This document shows positions 25,501 to 35,600 of a stretch of 64,000 bases of DNA, piece after piece. The first letter of the stretch is position 1, and every line of letters starts with the position of its first letter. The notes under the pieces are model-generated. The model had not been told where the DNA came from, searched no databases, and worked only from the letters and a program-made list of their open reading frames with translations. The translations under genes and the position numbers were made by a program. Source of the stretch: Phallusia mammillata (taxonomy: Eukaryota; Chordata; Ascidiacea; Phlebobranchia; Ascidiidae); assembly GCA_003260075.1 (NCBI GenBank), contig QLIY01000096.1, positions 96,795-160,794 on the forward strand, read 5' to 3'.

Positions 25501-26081
25501 ACCATGAAGGAGCCTCAATGCTGATAAATCCAACTTTTAAAAGATTTTTAAATGTTATTTCGCAATTTGTTTCTACAGATACATTATTCCCACTGTCAAA
25601 ATGCAAACTACCATAACATCAGTGTAAAATATATGCAACTTGATGTTCAGCAACCTACATACAAAATATACAAAAACAACTTCAACACCAAAACAAAGCA
25701 AAGTTATTGTATGAATAAACAAGCTTAACAAATATAAAACTAGCATGCTGAAACTTACATCTTCAATACTTTCAACTTTATTGTTGTTAATACGGTTTGC
25801 TTCTTTTTTACTTTTGTTATTAACTTGCTTTCTGGTCTTCATTGTTGTATCTGCATTACAAAAATTTTGAAACAACAGAAACACAGTAATAAATTCGTAA
25901 ACAGACCTGTTAAATAGTTGTTATTTCTCAAGTCCTGATCGGCCTTCCTCATGTCCGTCGCACTACCAATAATGCGCAACTTCGGCGGAGGTGGTGAGGT
26001 CTCCAATACATCACGTGTCATTGATTGCATTTCCCGAAGCACAGAGATGCGGCTAAGTTTTGGAAGTTGCCTCTTGGACAT
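11137..26081 (-). CDS. ORC1: Origin recognition complex subunit 1
   Basis: ORC1 is the ATP-binding subunit of the nuclear complex that marks replication origins and loads MCM helicase. I trace 23 minus-strand exons: 25907..26081, 25759..25850, 25168..25265, 23812..23951, 23481..23578, 23311..23413, 23164..23216, 22846..23010, 21100..21267, 20844..20890, 20309..20564, 19913..20050, 19448..19627, 18659..18865, 16470..16582, 15911..16089, 15024..15195, 14416..14544, 13899..14063, 13427..13584, 12883..12972, 11752..11911 and 11137..11262. All junctions are in phase except one next to exon 7, so the product is about 1,070 residues (human about 860; the excess is linker). It shows a BAH domain, a charged linker, AAA+ with Walker A GVPGTGKT and Walker B LLVDELD, and a C-terminal winged-helix region. 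The start opens [11 protein letters not shown]; an in-frame GTG upstream lies before a splice acceptor and is rejected. Confidence 0.95.
12276..12470. repeat. Possible hAT-like fragment in ORC1 intron 21
   Basis: CAGGGGCGGGCAACTTCTCC followed by GGCGGGCC and GCAGGCCGG blocks resembles the left end of hAT-type non-autonomous elements. I could not find a matching right terminus or target duplication, so it is called only as a fragment. An ambiguous base (N) lies nearby at 12632. Confidence 0.4.
14618..14913. mobile_element. Non-autonomous hAT-like element in ORC1 intron 17
   Basis: The 296-bp element begins CAGGGGTGTCCAAACTTT and ends AACTTTGGACACCCCGG-like, i.e. near-perfect terminal inverted repeats. 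It is flanked by ATGTAATG (14610..14617) and ATGTACTG (14914..14921), an 8-bp duplication with one mismatch. The GGCC-rich subterminal blocks are typical of this hAT MITE class. Confidence 0.8.
16863..18160. repeat. Nested dispersed repeat C, copy 1 (contains the assembly gap)
   Basis: Its start (TCAAAACTAGAAGRGTGGCTT) and its end (hairpin GTCCCCTTC-AGG-GAAGGGGAC followed by CCATAATTA) are shared with 21604..22577. The ends lack inverted repeats; TC at the 5' end and a hairpin near the 3' end recall Helitrons, but the CTRR terminus is not consistent between copies. Confidence 0.5.
16994..17972. other. Assembly gap of 979 N
   Basis: A run of N bases lies within an ORC1 intron. ORC1 exons 14 and 15 on either side join in phase, so no coding exon need be missing. 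Frames reported as open across the run are artefacts. Confidence 0.99.
18659..23010 (-). CDS. ORC1: ORC1 exons 8-14: disordered charged linker
   Basis: Seven exons encode a low-complexity region rich in Lys, Ser, Thr and acidic runs, for example [13 protein letters not shown] in exon 13 and [14 protein letters not shown] in exon 14. Such Ser-acidic runs look like casein kinase 2 sites, and basic patches RKKKRR could serve nuclear import. The linker joins the BAH and AAA+ domains and is longer than in vertebrate ORC1. Function is inferred from composition only; phases agree at every junction in this block. Confidence 0.8.
19170..19440. repeat. Palindrome-rich repeat in ORC1 intron 13
   Basis: The stretch carries several mirrored GGTATCGA/TCGATACC and GGTACTCG/CGAGTACC blocks, suggesting a fold-back or MITE remnant. 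Clear outer termini were not found. The rest of the intron shows nothing recognisable. Confidence 0.35.
21604..22577. repeat. Dispersed repeat C, copy 2, with internal tandem units
   Basis: The full-length-looking copy shares both ends with 16863..18160. Internally a 158-bp unit starting TTTAGGGGGCTAGCGGGGTAAATAC is repeated at 22191 and 22349, with a weaker related segment near 21910. It lies in ORC1 intron 8 and has no open reading frame. Confidence 0.6.
23164..23951 (-). CDS. ORC1: ORC1 exons 4-7: BAH domain
   Basis: These exons encode the bromo-adjacent homology domain, which in metazoan ORC1 reads nucleosomes carrying H4K20me2. Recognisable blocks are [36 protein letters not shown] and a DKIIDAETI segment that parallels the family AETI motif. 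Exon 6 (23311..23413) ends in phase 1, but exon 7 (23164..23216) only connects to exon 8 in frame if it begins in phase 2. Either a weak GTTGTT or GTTATA donor just past 23311 is used, a small exon is missed, or the assembly has an indel here. Confidence 0.8.
23625..23705 (+). repeat. tRNA-like fragment in ORC1 intron 4
   Basis: GGCAGTTCAGGGGTTAGCACC resembles a tRNA D-arm/A-box, but no proper anticodon or T arm follows. It is probably a decayed tRNA-derived SINE. Confidence 0.25.
24419..24968. mobile_element. Non-autonomous hAT-like element in ORC1 intron 3
   Basis: The 550-bp element is bounded by CATGGCGGGAAAAAGTG on the left and the inverted form of CAGGGCTAGAAAAAATG on the right. An exact 8-bp duplication GTAACATA occurs at 24411..24418 and 24969..24976. 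No transposase frame is present. Confidence 0.8.
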
Positions 26082-26133
26082 TTCTGGAGGCGCAAAAACA
26101 ATCAACGAGCGCAATTTGAGCGTTTTTTTCCTG
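26082..26133 (-). promoter_or_regulatory. Splice acceptor in the ORC1 5' leader (possible trans-splice site)
   Basis: On the minus strand TTTTGTTTTCAG ends at 26131, 49 bases upstream of the ORC1 ATG, with no coding exon further upstream. This suits spliced-leader addition in a tunicate; a non-coding 5' exon would look the same. Confidence 0.45.
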
Positions 26134-27546
26134 AAAACAAAAGCTTGAAGCACGTTCCCGCGTTTTGCGTGCTTTCCCTAAACCGACATGATTTAAATCG
26201 ACATTCTTTTTTTAGATTTCTATTCCGGAAAAATTAAAGTACGTTTTTTCATTCTCATGTAGTCTGTTTGAGACAAATTAAACGTGGTAGGCCTATAGGA
26301 AGCTATGACATTGCCTTATTTCCTTTCTCTATAGTTTTTCGGCAGAGAGAAGGAAATAGTGGTGGACAAAAAATATAGCTGAAGTTTAAAAACACGACTG
26401 AAGTAAAAAAACGGTAAAACTGATTTTAAAATCTTGATTTGGGAAAAAAATTGATAACACTGCAGCTAGTGTAAAACCCATACGTGGACCAAACACATTT
26501 ATATTTGTTTTCCACATTGATGTTATGCATACTTTGAGAAGTAATTGTTGTTATTTGTGCCTAAATCTTACATTTGCAATGGAAATGTTGGCACTAATCT
26601 ACCAATGAAAATCCTTGCAAATGGTACGCCCTGTCGAGTTTTTTTTTAATTGGTGTGGGAGTCAAAAAGTTGTTGGATGGGTTCAGGCTCCCTATTTATT
26701 GTTTTTATGGCTTAGGTTCTTATTTTTTCAAACAAACTAATTTCGGGTTCAGGTTAGGTCTACGTTTTAAACCGGTTTACTTGTATGGCTTCTCATTATC
26801 TTCACGGCTATTATTCTCAAAGAGTTTGGCCGTGCACTGCGCGATACATTATTATTCGTCTGGTTTGAAACTCCGTGCGGCATTCACTTTTTTTCTGCAT
26901 TTTTACTGGGTCGGAGCAGATTTAGGTTTAAATTTGCATGAAAAATTGCAGCCGTTTTCGCTTTCCCAAAACCGGACTGCGACCTTTGTACCAACACATA
27001 ACATTTGATTTGAGTTAAAGATATCATGTAAACTTCCTGTATTTGACTAGAAGGGCCTTTTCAGATTATCACAAATTTATACGAAAAGTTTGGACAAGGG
27101 ACTTTGTCCGTTACCCTTATAGCCTACAATAAAATGAATTTCGGCCTATTTCGACCTTAACTGACTAAATGACCAGTTCAAGTATCTGTGAACGAACCTT
27201 TGGACTGTACTGTGTTTTTCGAATTTGTTTTCGCCGATTTTCCTACCGATATGCTGTATATCCCTCAACACAAAAGCCATGATATTCAAAGAAGTGGTTC
27301 ACCGTGTACAAAGGTACAAATTGGGGTTTTGGATCTCAAGTAAAAAACTGCAAAATTAGTTTGTACGTATCTAAAAAGGGCTCCTAAATCAGATTCCTAT
27401 ATCATTTTGGTATTTAGAACATGAATTTACAAGCCTGTGCTTTTTGCTTCTAAATCTTCGGTGTTTTGTGTGACCAAAAAATATTAGTCCGTTGCAACAA
27501 AAACGTTTCGGCAATATTCTTGCTATTGCTTTAAGATGTTAAAACG

Positions 27547-27768
27547 TTGTTGTTCTCCAAGGTATGGGAACGCAGATTGGACTTCGATCAAATAACTCTT
27601 CTTAGAAATCAAGCGGAACACGATTTAGTGGAAGGGACAAGACCAATTCCCAAAATGTATAATTCACTACCTTATATGTCAAACCTTACAGCCAAGAAAA
27701 ACATTGATGTGCAAAAGTTATTATTTTCGGTTGGGTTTAACTCATTCGAAAAGTCCACAACAATATAA
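27547..27768 (+). other. Unrecognised open frame, possible terminal exon
   Basis: The frame reads 73 codons with ordinary composition (for example RNQAEHDLVEGTRPIPKMYN) and could begin after the acceptor-like TTCTCCAAG at 27560. AATAAA follows about 65 bases after the stop. I recognise no family and see no upstream exon, so it may be chance or a decayed gene. Confidence 0.2.
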
Positions 27769-28906
27769 GTTTTTTTGTCGTACTGGCTGGCGAAAACACT
27801 AAAATGTGTATAGTGAACGCAACGAAAAATGAATAAACCCTGCTTATAGATACCAATTTTAATTCTCTTTCATTTTTTAGTATAGATTTGAATGATATAA
27901 TTTACCCCAAGTTTCCTACATAGTATTCGGCAATCAATTTATTCTTGCTTAAATTTACACTTAAATAACAAATTACCCCTGTTAGAGCATTTTTTTACAA
28001 CTCGTTTACAAATGGGTCAACGAACCGCAGATCATGTTATTAATGCAGCTGAATTTTAAAAGTCACGTTTTGTTGATGAATTGGCTCCAGCAAGGTTGAC
28101 AGTCGACTTGTTTGCTGTTTACAAGCAGCTTTGGCGGAGCCGTAAAGTCGCAAATTCACAGTTGAAAGTGACGCTTTTACGAGTTCTAAAACCAGGTGCG
28201 GTGCACAGGTGGGCAGACTCTTGGCACCAGACAGCAAACATTTAAGGCGCACTTGATACAGAGTGTGAAAAACACTTGGTCCAATTGTGCGAGTTCGTAT
28301 AACCTTTGTTCTCCAAACGGAACTTTAAATGTGCTAAATCCGGCTTGGTGATTGTTTTGACGTTCACCTAGCGAAATAAACTCAACTGAAACATATTGCG
28401 TACAAAAACCTTCAAAAATACTCTTTTGCCGGCTTAGTGTTATGTTCTTTCGCTGATACGTTTAATTTCAGTGTCCCTAAAACGTAATTCACACGATTTT
28501 TGGTTGCGAACATTTGCCAAATCTGGAATAGTTTTTATGCATGTCTGCATTCTTTTGGTCCCAAGTGGCACAAATACACGACCCAAATGCTTTTACCTAT
28601 TTTGCATCACGGTTTGCTTTTTGGAAAATGAAATAAAAGGTGATTTCGGCATGCCCTCTTTTTAGGTGGATTTTGTGAAAGTAGGTATATAACTTGTAAC
28701 ACACCGCCAACAGGATCGACTGAGAAAATAAGCAATAAAAATCGACGCTGCATTGCAACCAACGGTCGCGATATTGCAATAATTGCAGCATTTGTTTACC
28801 TTGCATTTTCATGTGGGCAAGCCGCTCTCCTTTTCTGGCGCCGACGCTGGCGCGCGAACAAGCATTGGCGTCGATTTGGCCACCGCGACATTATTTCCTC
28901 TTACGC

Positions 28907-28943
28907 GGGTCAAGGTACGATTCCGGCCCGGGGGAATAAAAGC
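28907..28943 (+). promoter_or_regulatory. Possible core promoter of the lipoprotein gene
   Basis: AATAAAAG (28935..28942) about 100 bases before the ATG could act as a TATA-like box. Just upstream GGGTCAAGGTACG (28907..28919) resembles a nuclear-receptor DR1 site, though the second half-site is poor. Both are weak sequence matches. Confidence 0.25.
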
Positions 28944-29036
28944 AATCAACCCCGATGCCTTGGAGCATTCTGCGTTTGATTTGTTCAACGTAGGCATTTC
29001 AAGAAACCTGTTATACGAAGATCCAAGTCGGCGAAA

Positions 29037-29540
29037 ATGGGGCGACAGGCATTTGCCCTGCTGCTTTTGATGCTCATCTGTTTTGTGGCAACTGAGGCGC
29101 AATTGGAGGAGCCAGTAGCACGTGAGTAGGTTACATACAAATTAGTACATCGCAGTTTGCCAGTACAAGAAATCGCTATCGCCATGAAATACCAAAACAG
29201 CATCTGTAGCTAGTGTGCGGTAAAAAAAACTGCGTTTTACTATGGATATTTTGCGGGATTGCAATGTTTCATAGCAATTCTTCTTGCTAAAACAACAGTT
29301 CTTTCTTGCTAAAAATACTACGCATTTTGTAATGTTAACTATTTCGTTCTCAATGGCACTTGAATAAACCAAATTTTGTGTTTAAAAATTATAAATAGGG
29401 ATTTTGTTTAAAATACGTTAAGCCTAACTAAAACAAATTGGCCCAAAATTAGTTAGGATGAACATATACGGTGCTTTCAACTTTTTCAACAACTTTCGGC
29501 GAATTCTCCACTGAGCCCGCGTAGCTCAATTAGTAGAGCG

Positions 29541-29634
<94 letters not shown>

Positions 29635-32600
29635 TACGCCTTGCCATATGGTGGTGAATGCTCGGTGACCGGCTGATTCGGTGTGGCGCCTTCAATGGGC
29701 CTGGGCCAGGCGTACTGTGGCCCAGAATTAATTGCTATTTTGCGCATTTAAAAAATGCCTCGCCATGTAAAGACTGGTTTGTGGAAGTTCGTAACAGATA
29801 AAAATACGTGATCCTCTACTTTCAGAAATCAAAGAAGACTTTTTTGACTTTCCACAATGCAAACGTAAGTTGTGTGGTTTAAGAAGTGGGTGTTATAATT
29901 TGCCGTTATTTTACCATTTTCAAGTTTTTATTTTATGTTTTAGCGGTACAGAGTTTCATTATCGCAAGAAAGTACACTTACCAGTATGAAGGAATCATTG
30001 AAAGTCAACAACATGAAATTCGAAACGGTGCACTGTTAAGGTAAACTACTTTTGAAATAAATATTTTAAACCGAAATTTAAAAAGCGGCACATGTTTTTT
30101 AGCTTCGGGACAAACCCATAACAAACTTTTTTAAAACCGCGCATATTAAAGCAAGTATTACATCAATATAGGAAACGTAAATATGGGATGAAGTATTTGT
30201 GTACTTTTCAATGGTGTAATTTTCGAAACGGTGAGTCAATATGGCGTTTAGCATATTACCTAATTAGGGAGTAGTTGATTTTTTTCCAGCATACGTACCC
30301 CGAATAGAATATGTAAGTAACAGAATTGGATGAGCGCCGAATACGTTTTTTTCCAAATTAGCGCCAAAAAATGTAAAAACGCAAATAAAAAATGATGCCC
30401 TTTGTGAGTGTCAATTGCAAAAAACAACGAAAACGTCTAAATACGATTCATACAGCTCAAACTTTAAATAGTATTGTTTTCCATAAAATCTGACATAAAT
30501 GAAAAAAAATTCTAACAAGTAGGCTACACCAAAAAGTTTATTTGTGTGCGCGTCAATTTTTTTGAAAATTTTGAAACAACGAAAGATTAAGGCCCGTATA
30601 TGTTATTTTGAAATGAATTTGTAAAACGTTTGCCAAAATGCACCTTAATGTCCTTTATCGTTTCTAAATGATACTAATCACTATGAATAAGCTGCTGCTG
30701 CCAGGCATGCTGCATAAACAATTGTGTTGTGTTTTACCGCACGCAATTATTCTGATGAAGGCGCCTCGTACGGGACGTCGACGCGTCTGTTATTATGCAA
30801 TGAAAATCTGCCCGAAAAACAATAAACGGTATTGTGTAACATACCTAGGTGTTCTGTGGAGATCAAGATACCCTACCAATGTGCGGGGACAATGTCCTTT
30901 AAACATTGTCATGTTTTTGGGGGGACTCCCCTTCCGAATGGTACCCTGGTCTACACCAACCCGTCGCCGCTTGACAATGTCGCTAAGCTGATGAGACAGA
31001 ATAGCGTGTATTTCCATTTTGTTGATGGAAGGGTAAGATTAAATTGAACTTTCTTCCTTTCAATTTATCAAATCGAAATCTATAATCCCCTTTTTCGGGT
31101 TTAAAATTGCTGAATGTTGGTACAGAATCCATTTTTTAATTATTGAAGTATTAAAAGCTTCTGATTGAAGATGTAATGACAAATACTAGGTGTACTAATC
31201 TATGTGCTATTGCTTTTGACTTTCTGTGACAGAACAAATCAATTTGATCGTTTGCAGATAACCAAAGTGTTTGCTGATAACTCCGAACCGTCGGATATTC
31301 TCAACATCAAAAAAGCGGCGCTTTCGGTTCTTCAGATCAACTTCTCTGCTCTTAGGGTGGCTGGACTCAACGCACCAGTGGAGGTAAAACATCAATCAAA
31401 AGAAACGCTACATAAGTCAGCTTTTGCCCTCCTTTATATGAAGATCCCTTACTTTCACACAAAAATTTAACGTCTCAATATGACCAGGCCCGTGAAAAAC
31501 GAATTTAGGCAAGACCTATACTCAACGTAAAAGTTGTGCCCTAAAAACTCACCAACATCATGCTCAAACAAGCAACGCTTAGCGTCCATGTAATTTAAAC
31601 AGTCGAAAAAAAACACGTATTATTACTATTTCGATAAATAATGTATAATTTATGAAAGCTATGAGACTGCAAGATAATACATTAATCCAGGGGTGCACAA
31701 CCTGCGGTCGTACGGTCACATGCGGCCGACGAGACGAGTTTGTGCGGCCGTGAACATGTTTACAAATACACGTACTGGCGGCCGTGACGTAAAAAGCCCT
31801 TTTGCTAAATATTTTTAAATTGCTCTAAACAAATTTTGTGGGACTGGAAAGAGCACTTTCAGCTTAGTAGCCAAAAGCGTCAGACTTTTTGCACGCTTAC
31901 TATGTGCAAACAATGTGAAAAAAAGGTACCACAAGCGTCACAATATAGATTATGACGTCATACACAGTTACGACTGATCACCAGGCTATTTAGCTAAATC
32001 TGTGTATAAATTAGAAATTAATCTGGGCTTTTTTGGCGCCAATGGATGGCGTATATAGACGATAATTTTTTTTGACCCAAAAACAAGCAAGCAATTGGTG
32101 GCCGTCAGTGAAATAAGGATCGAAAAGCAATTTGCGGCCGTCGGTGAAATAAGGAGCAAAAAGGTTGCGCACCCCTGTATTAACCCTTAAACGCAACTAC
32201 ACTTTATCGCCCAATGTTTTACTGCACAATTCAACCCCCCACTTGACTTATATCCAAAACATTTCGTGTTATTTTTAGTATGAAGAGGAAAACATCTTTG
32301 GAATCGGCAACGTCAGCGCTCGAATCAGCACAGTAGCGGTCGGTGCACCACGTCAAGTGACGGTAACAAGAGACACAACTAACTTCAAACACCCGTGGAG
32401 CATCAAAGAATATGGAGAGATTCATACCACCAATGAAAATTCTGATTTCAGGGCCATAGCAAGCGACTTGGTGCGTTAAAACAAGTTTACGTTTGATAAA
32501 GTTAATACTTGTGATTCTACATGACGGACGTCTGTTAATGTAAAGCAGTGGTTCGTAAATTTTTGCTAACACTCCAGACCCCTAAAATATTAATCCAAGT

Positions 32601-35600
32601 CTTACTTTGGTAAACTACATTCTAATAACCATCATCACACGGAGGCGAACCCAGATAAAAGTAACTGAAATGGTTTTAACCTCAATAAATAAAGTGGTTC
32701 AGTATGACCATAAGAAATACGAATATTTTTGATTCGGTGTATGTAACCAAAAACCTAATCATGTCCAGCGCATAATTAATTTAGTCGCTAAACTAAACAA
32801 ACAATCGATACTAACAAATTTTCGATATGAGGCGTTTGATACTTTTGCAGGTAGTGAGTGTGGCGCACAAATTGGAAAAGCCGCCAGTACAAGAATGCAG
32901 CTACATGTTGGAGAGAGGACGACTGGTTGAAGAAGTGCGTTGTGTCGAAACCAAACCGGTATTCTTAACCAACAATCCCTACTTCAAGGTACGTATACCC
33001 TTTGTTTGCAAACTCAAACTTATAAGTTGCGAAATAGGGCTAGTCAAGTGCAATTTGAACGCGTTCCATTTGAACCTATATAAAATGGATCGCCACGTTT
33101 TTGATCATGGTTCAGGCATAGGAAAACGTTTTAGCCTGTTGTTAGAACTTGTATAATTATGTCAAAAAAATTGGAGCCTGAAATTGGAGCCCGAACCCGA
33201 AAGTACACGCCTGAAACCCGTCCCGAATCAAATCGAGTTTAGGCCCGAAAGTTTGATTGACAGGCGTTAGAATTAAAGCCCCAGAAGAACCAAGACAACA
33301 AACCGCATATACAATAATGGACCATTGGTCTTAAACAAGGCGATGTAGAGTTTTTGACATTAGGTCAGGTCCAGCAACTGGCTACTAAGCTAATATTATT
33401 TTTTAAATACTGACACAGTCAGGCCCAAATCAAGCCCCTTGTTTTAAATTTAAAGAAACCTAAACCCAAACCCGGCCCGAAAGGCCCAGTCCGGCTTACA
33501 ACTCTGCGCTGAATTAATTTGTCAAGGGTTTGTATACTTTGTTACATCACGATGCTACTGTAAATGACAGGCTCTAAGCGACTTACTGTACGGAAACACT
33601 GCGAATGCGAAGGCAAAAGTTCAGTTGATCATGAACAGATTGGCGGACGAGAGAATGGAACCCAGCGATCGAATCACATCAGGTAAGTGTATGAGATTGG
33701 ATATCAATCTTGCGCGAACGCATGTGCTGTTTGGTTTAAAGTATAGAACATGGTTTTACAGTTAGGACTTAGTGTACAAAAATGGCACTTATCTTTAAGC
33801 TACATGTTTCCTATTAATATGCACGCAGTAGCGCAAATAAAAAAATAAATATAGTGTTAAAGCATTTTAACATGTCTGCAAATGACCAAAAGCATTTCGG
33901 TAACAATTTGCTTTGTTTAATTACTCAAATATTTTTATCTCAGTGGAAAGAGACCAAATCAAGGCGCGATACGAACGACACTCGGTTATGTACGAGGCGC
34001 AATGGAAGGAAACGATCGACGGGTTATTCGTGAACTTTGACCCCGTGGCTGTAGTGCGAGATCTCATCACGACACCTAACGGCCCGTTCACAGCCGGTAA
34101 ATTCGCAAAACTTGCTCAGTACATATCTACACTACCGAACCATGGCATGTGGTCCTTGTGGGAAAACGTTTCTAATGCCTATACCGGAGAACAACGTGAA
34201 ACTCTCACGTAAGACTTAGTTGCTCGCGCTGTGAAGTTAGGCACTCTAAATAACACACCTGCTGTTTTGAACGCAGGATTTTGTGGGTGCAGCTTCTCTA
34301 CAGGTGCAGCATTGTGTCTCTTCGCTGCCACCTACCGACTTGCCAAGAAGCACTTGCTTGCCAGAACGGTTTCCATCGTTTCCTACGCAACATTGACTTA
34401 ACAACCGACGCAGTGGAAATTGAAAGCGGAGTGATGAAAGCAATGACGACGTTTGAGAAACCAAATGTTAACATGGTTGCCGCCGCACACGTAAGTTTCA
34501 TTTTGCACTTTAAGGTATAGAAAACAAAATCAGAAATTAACCGTTTACAAGCAATTTACTCAGAATAAGAATTGTTACTGCCCTCAAGGCCAACTTATCA
34601 TTATGAGCTTCTTCACAGGGGCTTACCTGAGAAGGAAAAAAAGTCATGCCTTACCATAATTATGTCTTAAAGCTTATTACATCAGGAAAACAGTGTACGT
34701 CACAACGCTTCGATTAATTTCAAAGAGACTTAACCACCAAAACCCTTTGCAGTACTTCGCAACTCAGCGCACCACACCATTGAGGGTATTGACTCTCGGA
34801 AAAGTCCTTGCTCGACACATGGATACGTGTGAATTGGATACGCTCGAACCTCAGACCATCGAAGCAATCAACTACCTTAAAACCCTTCTGAACACCGACT
34901 GTTCAATTTCAATCACTTACAACGGTATGAATTCGCACTAAAACGTCTTTTTATAGTTGCAATTATAATTTAAGCTAGAAAATCAATGTTGCACATTATC
35001 AGCCACAAATACAACACATATACCTCAGTTATTGGTTTGAAAAAGGGGTTTCTTAAGTTGAGCAAGTAATAAATTCTAATTGAATAGATCTGTAGGCATA
35101 ATTAGTTATTAATGTTTTACATAAGTTTAACGATAAAAGGCTCTACGTCAAGTCTGACTTGCCAACATATTAAAACTACTTGTGATTAAAATGATCCAAC
35201 TATAGCTTCAGTTATGGATCAAAACCATCAACAGCAAGGCTTAAACTGAAGATCAGTGTTTGCCTCTTTTTACGATAAAACAGTAAAACCGGACGATAAA
35301 ATCTCTAGAGAGAATCAGTCAATTTATGTCAAAGAATTATGTTTAAAAAAGTAACACAAGTCTACTTTACAGAACATGAACTCATCATGTTGGCGGCCAT
35401 AAAATCATTAAGCGCCCTTCCCACAAACGCTGGACTAAACGGAGCCATTTTTGTCAACTGCGCGTACAATGTGCATGCACCGGTTACTGTGGCACTGGAA
35501 GCTGTCAGATCGCTGAAAAACATTCCTGTTGAGCCGGCGGTGAGTTTAATATTAAAATTCGTACTACAGCGAATATATATTGCTACGACCCCAAAACTTT

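Larger units (their letters stand above)
26082..29036. other. Divergent intergenic region between ORC1 and the lipoprotein gene
   Basis: About 3 kb that should hold both upstream regions. It contains a GGTTCAGG-rich stretch at 26650..26780 that may be an inverted relative of repeat family A, an unrecognised open frame at 27547..27768 followed by AATAAA, and a block near 28345..28395 ending AGCGAAATAAACT that recurs at 39850..39935. Nothing else recognisable was found. Confidence 0.5.

Noticed and set aside
26082-26153. Longer ORC1 N-terminus starting at GTG 26153
   Set aside because: It crosses a strong splice acceptor (cut at 26131) and lacks ATG; the ATG at 26081 is better.
26655-27008. 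117-codon plus-strand frame
   Set aside because: It overlaps a GGTTCAGG-rich repeat-like stretch, has a Phe/Leu-rich composition from T-rich DNA, and shows no domain or splice context.
29512-29545. Functional tRNA gene
   Set aside because: Only the 5' half is present; the anticodon loop and T arm are missing.
29486-29695. Minus-strand frame with a polyglycine stretch
   Set aside because: It is only the translation of the poly(C) run.
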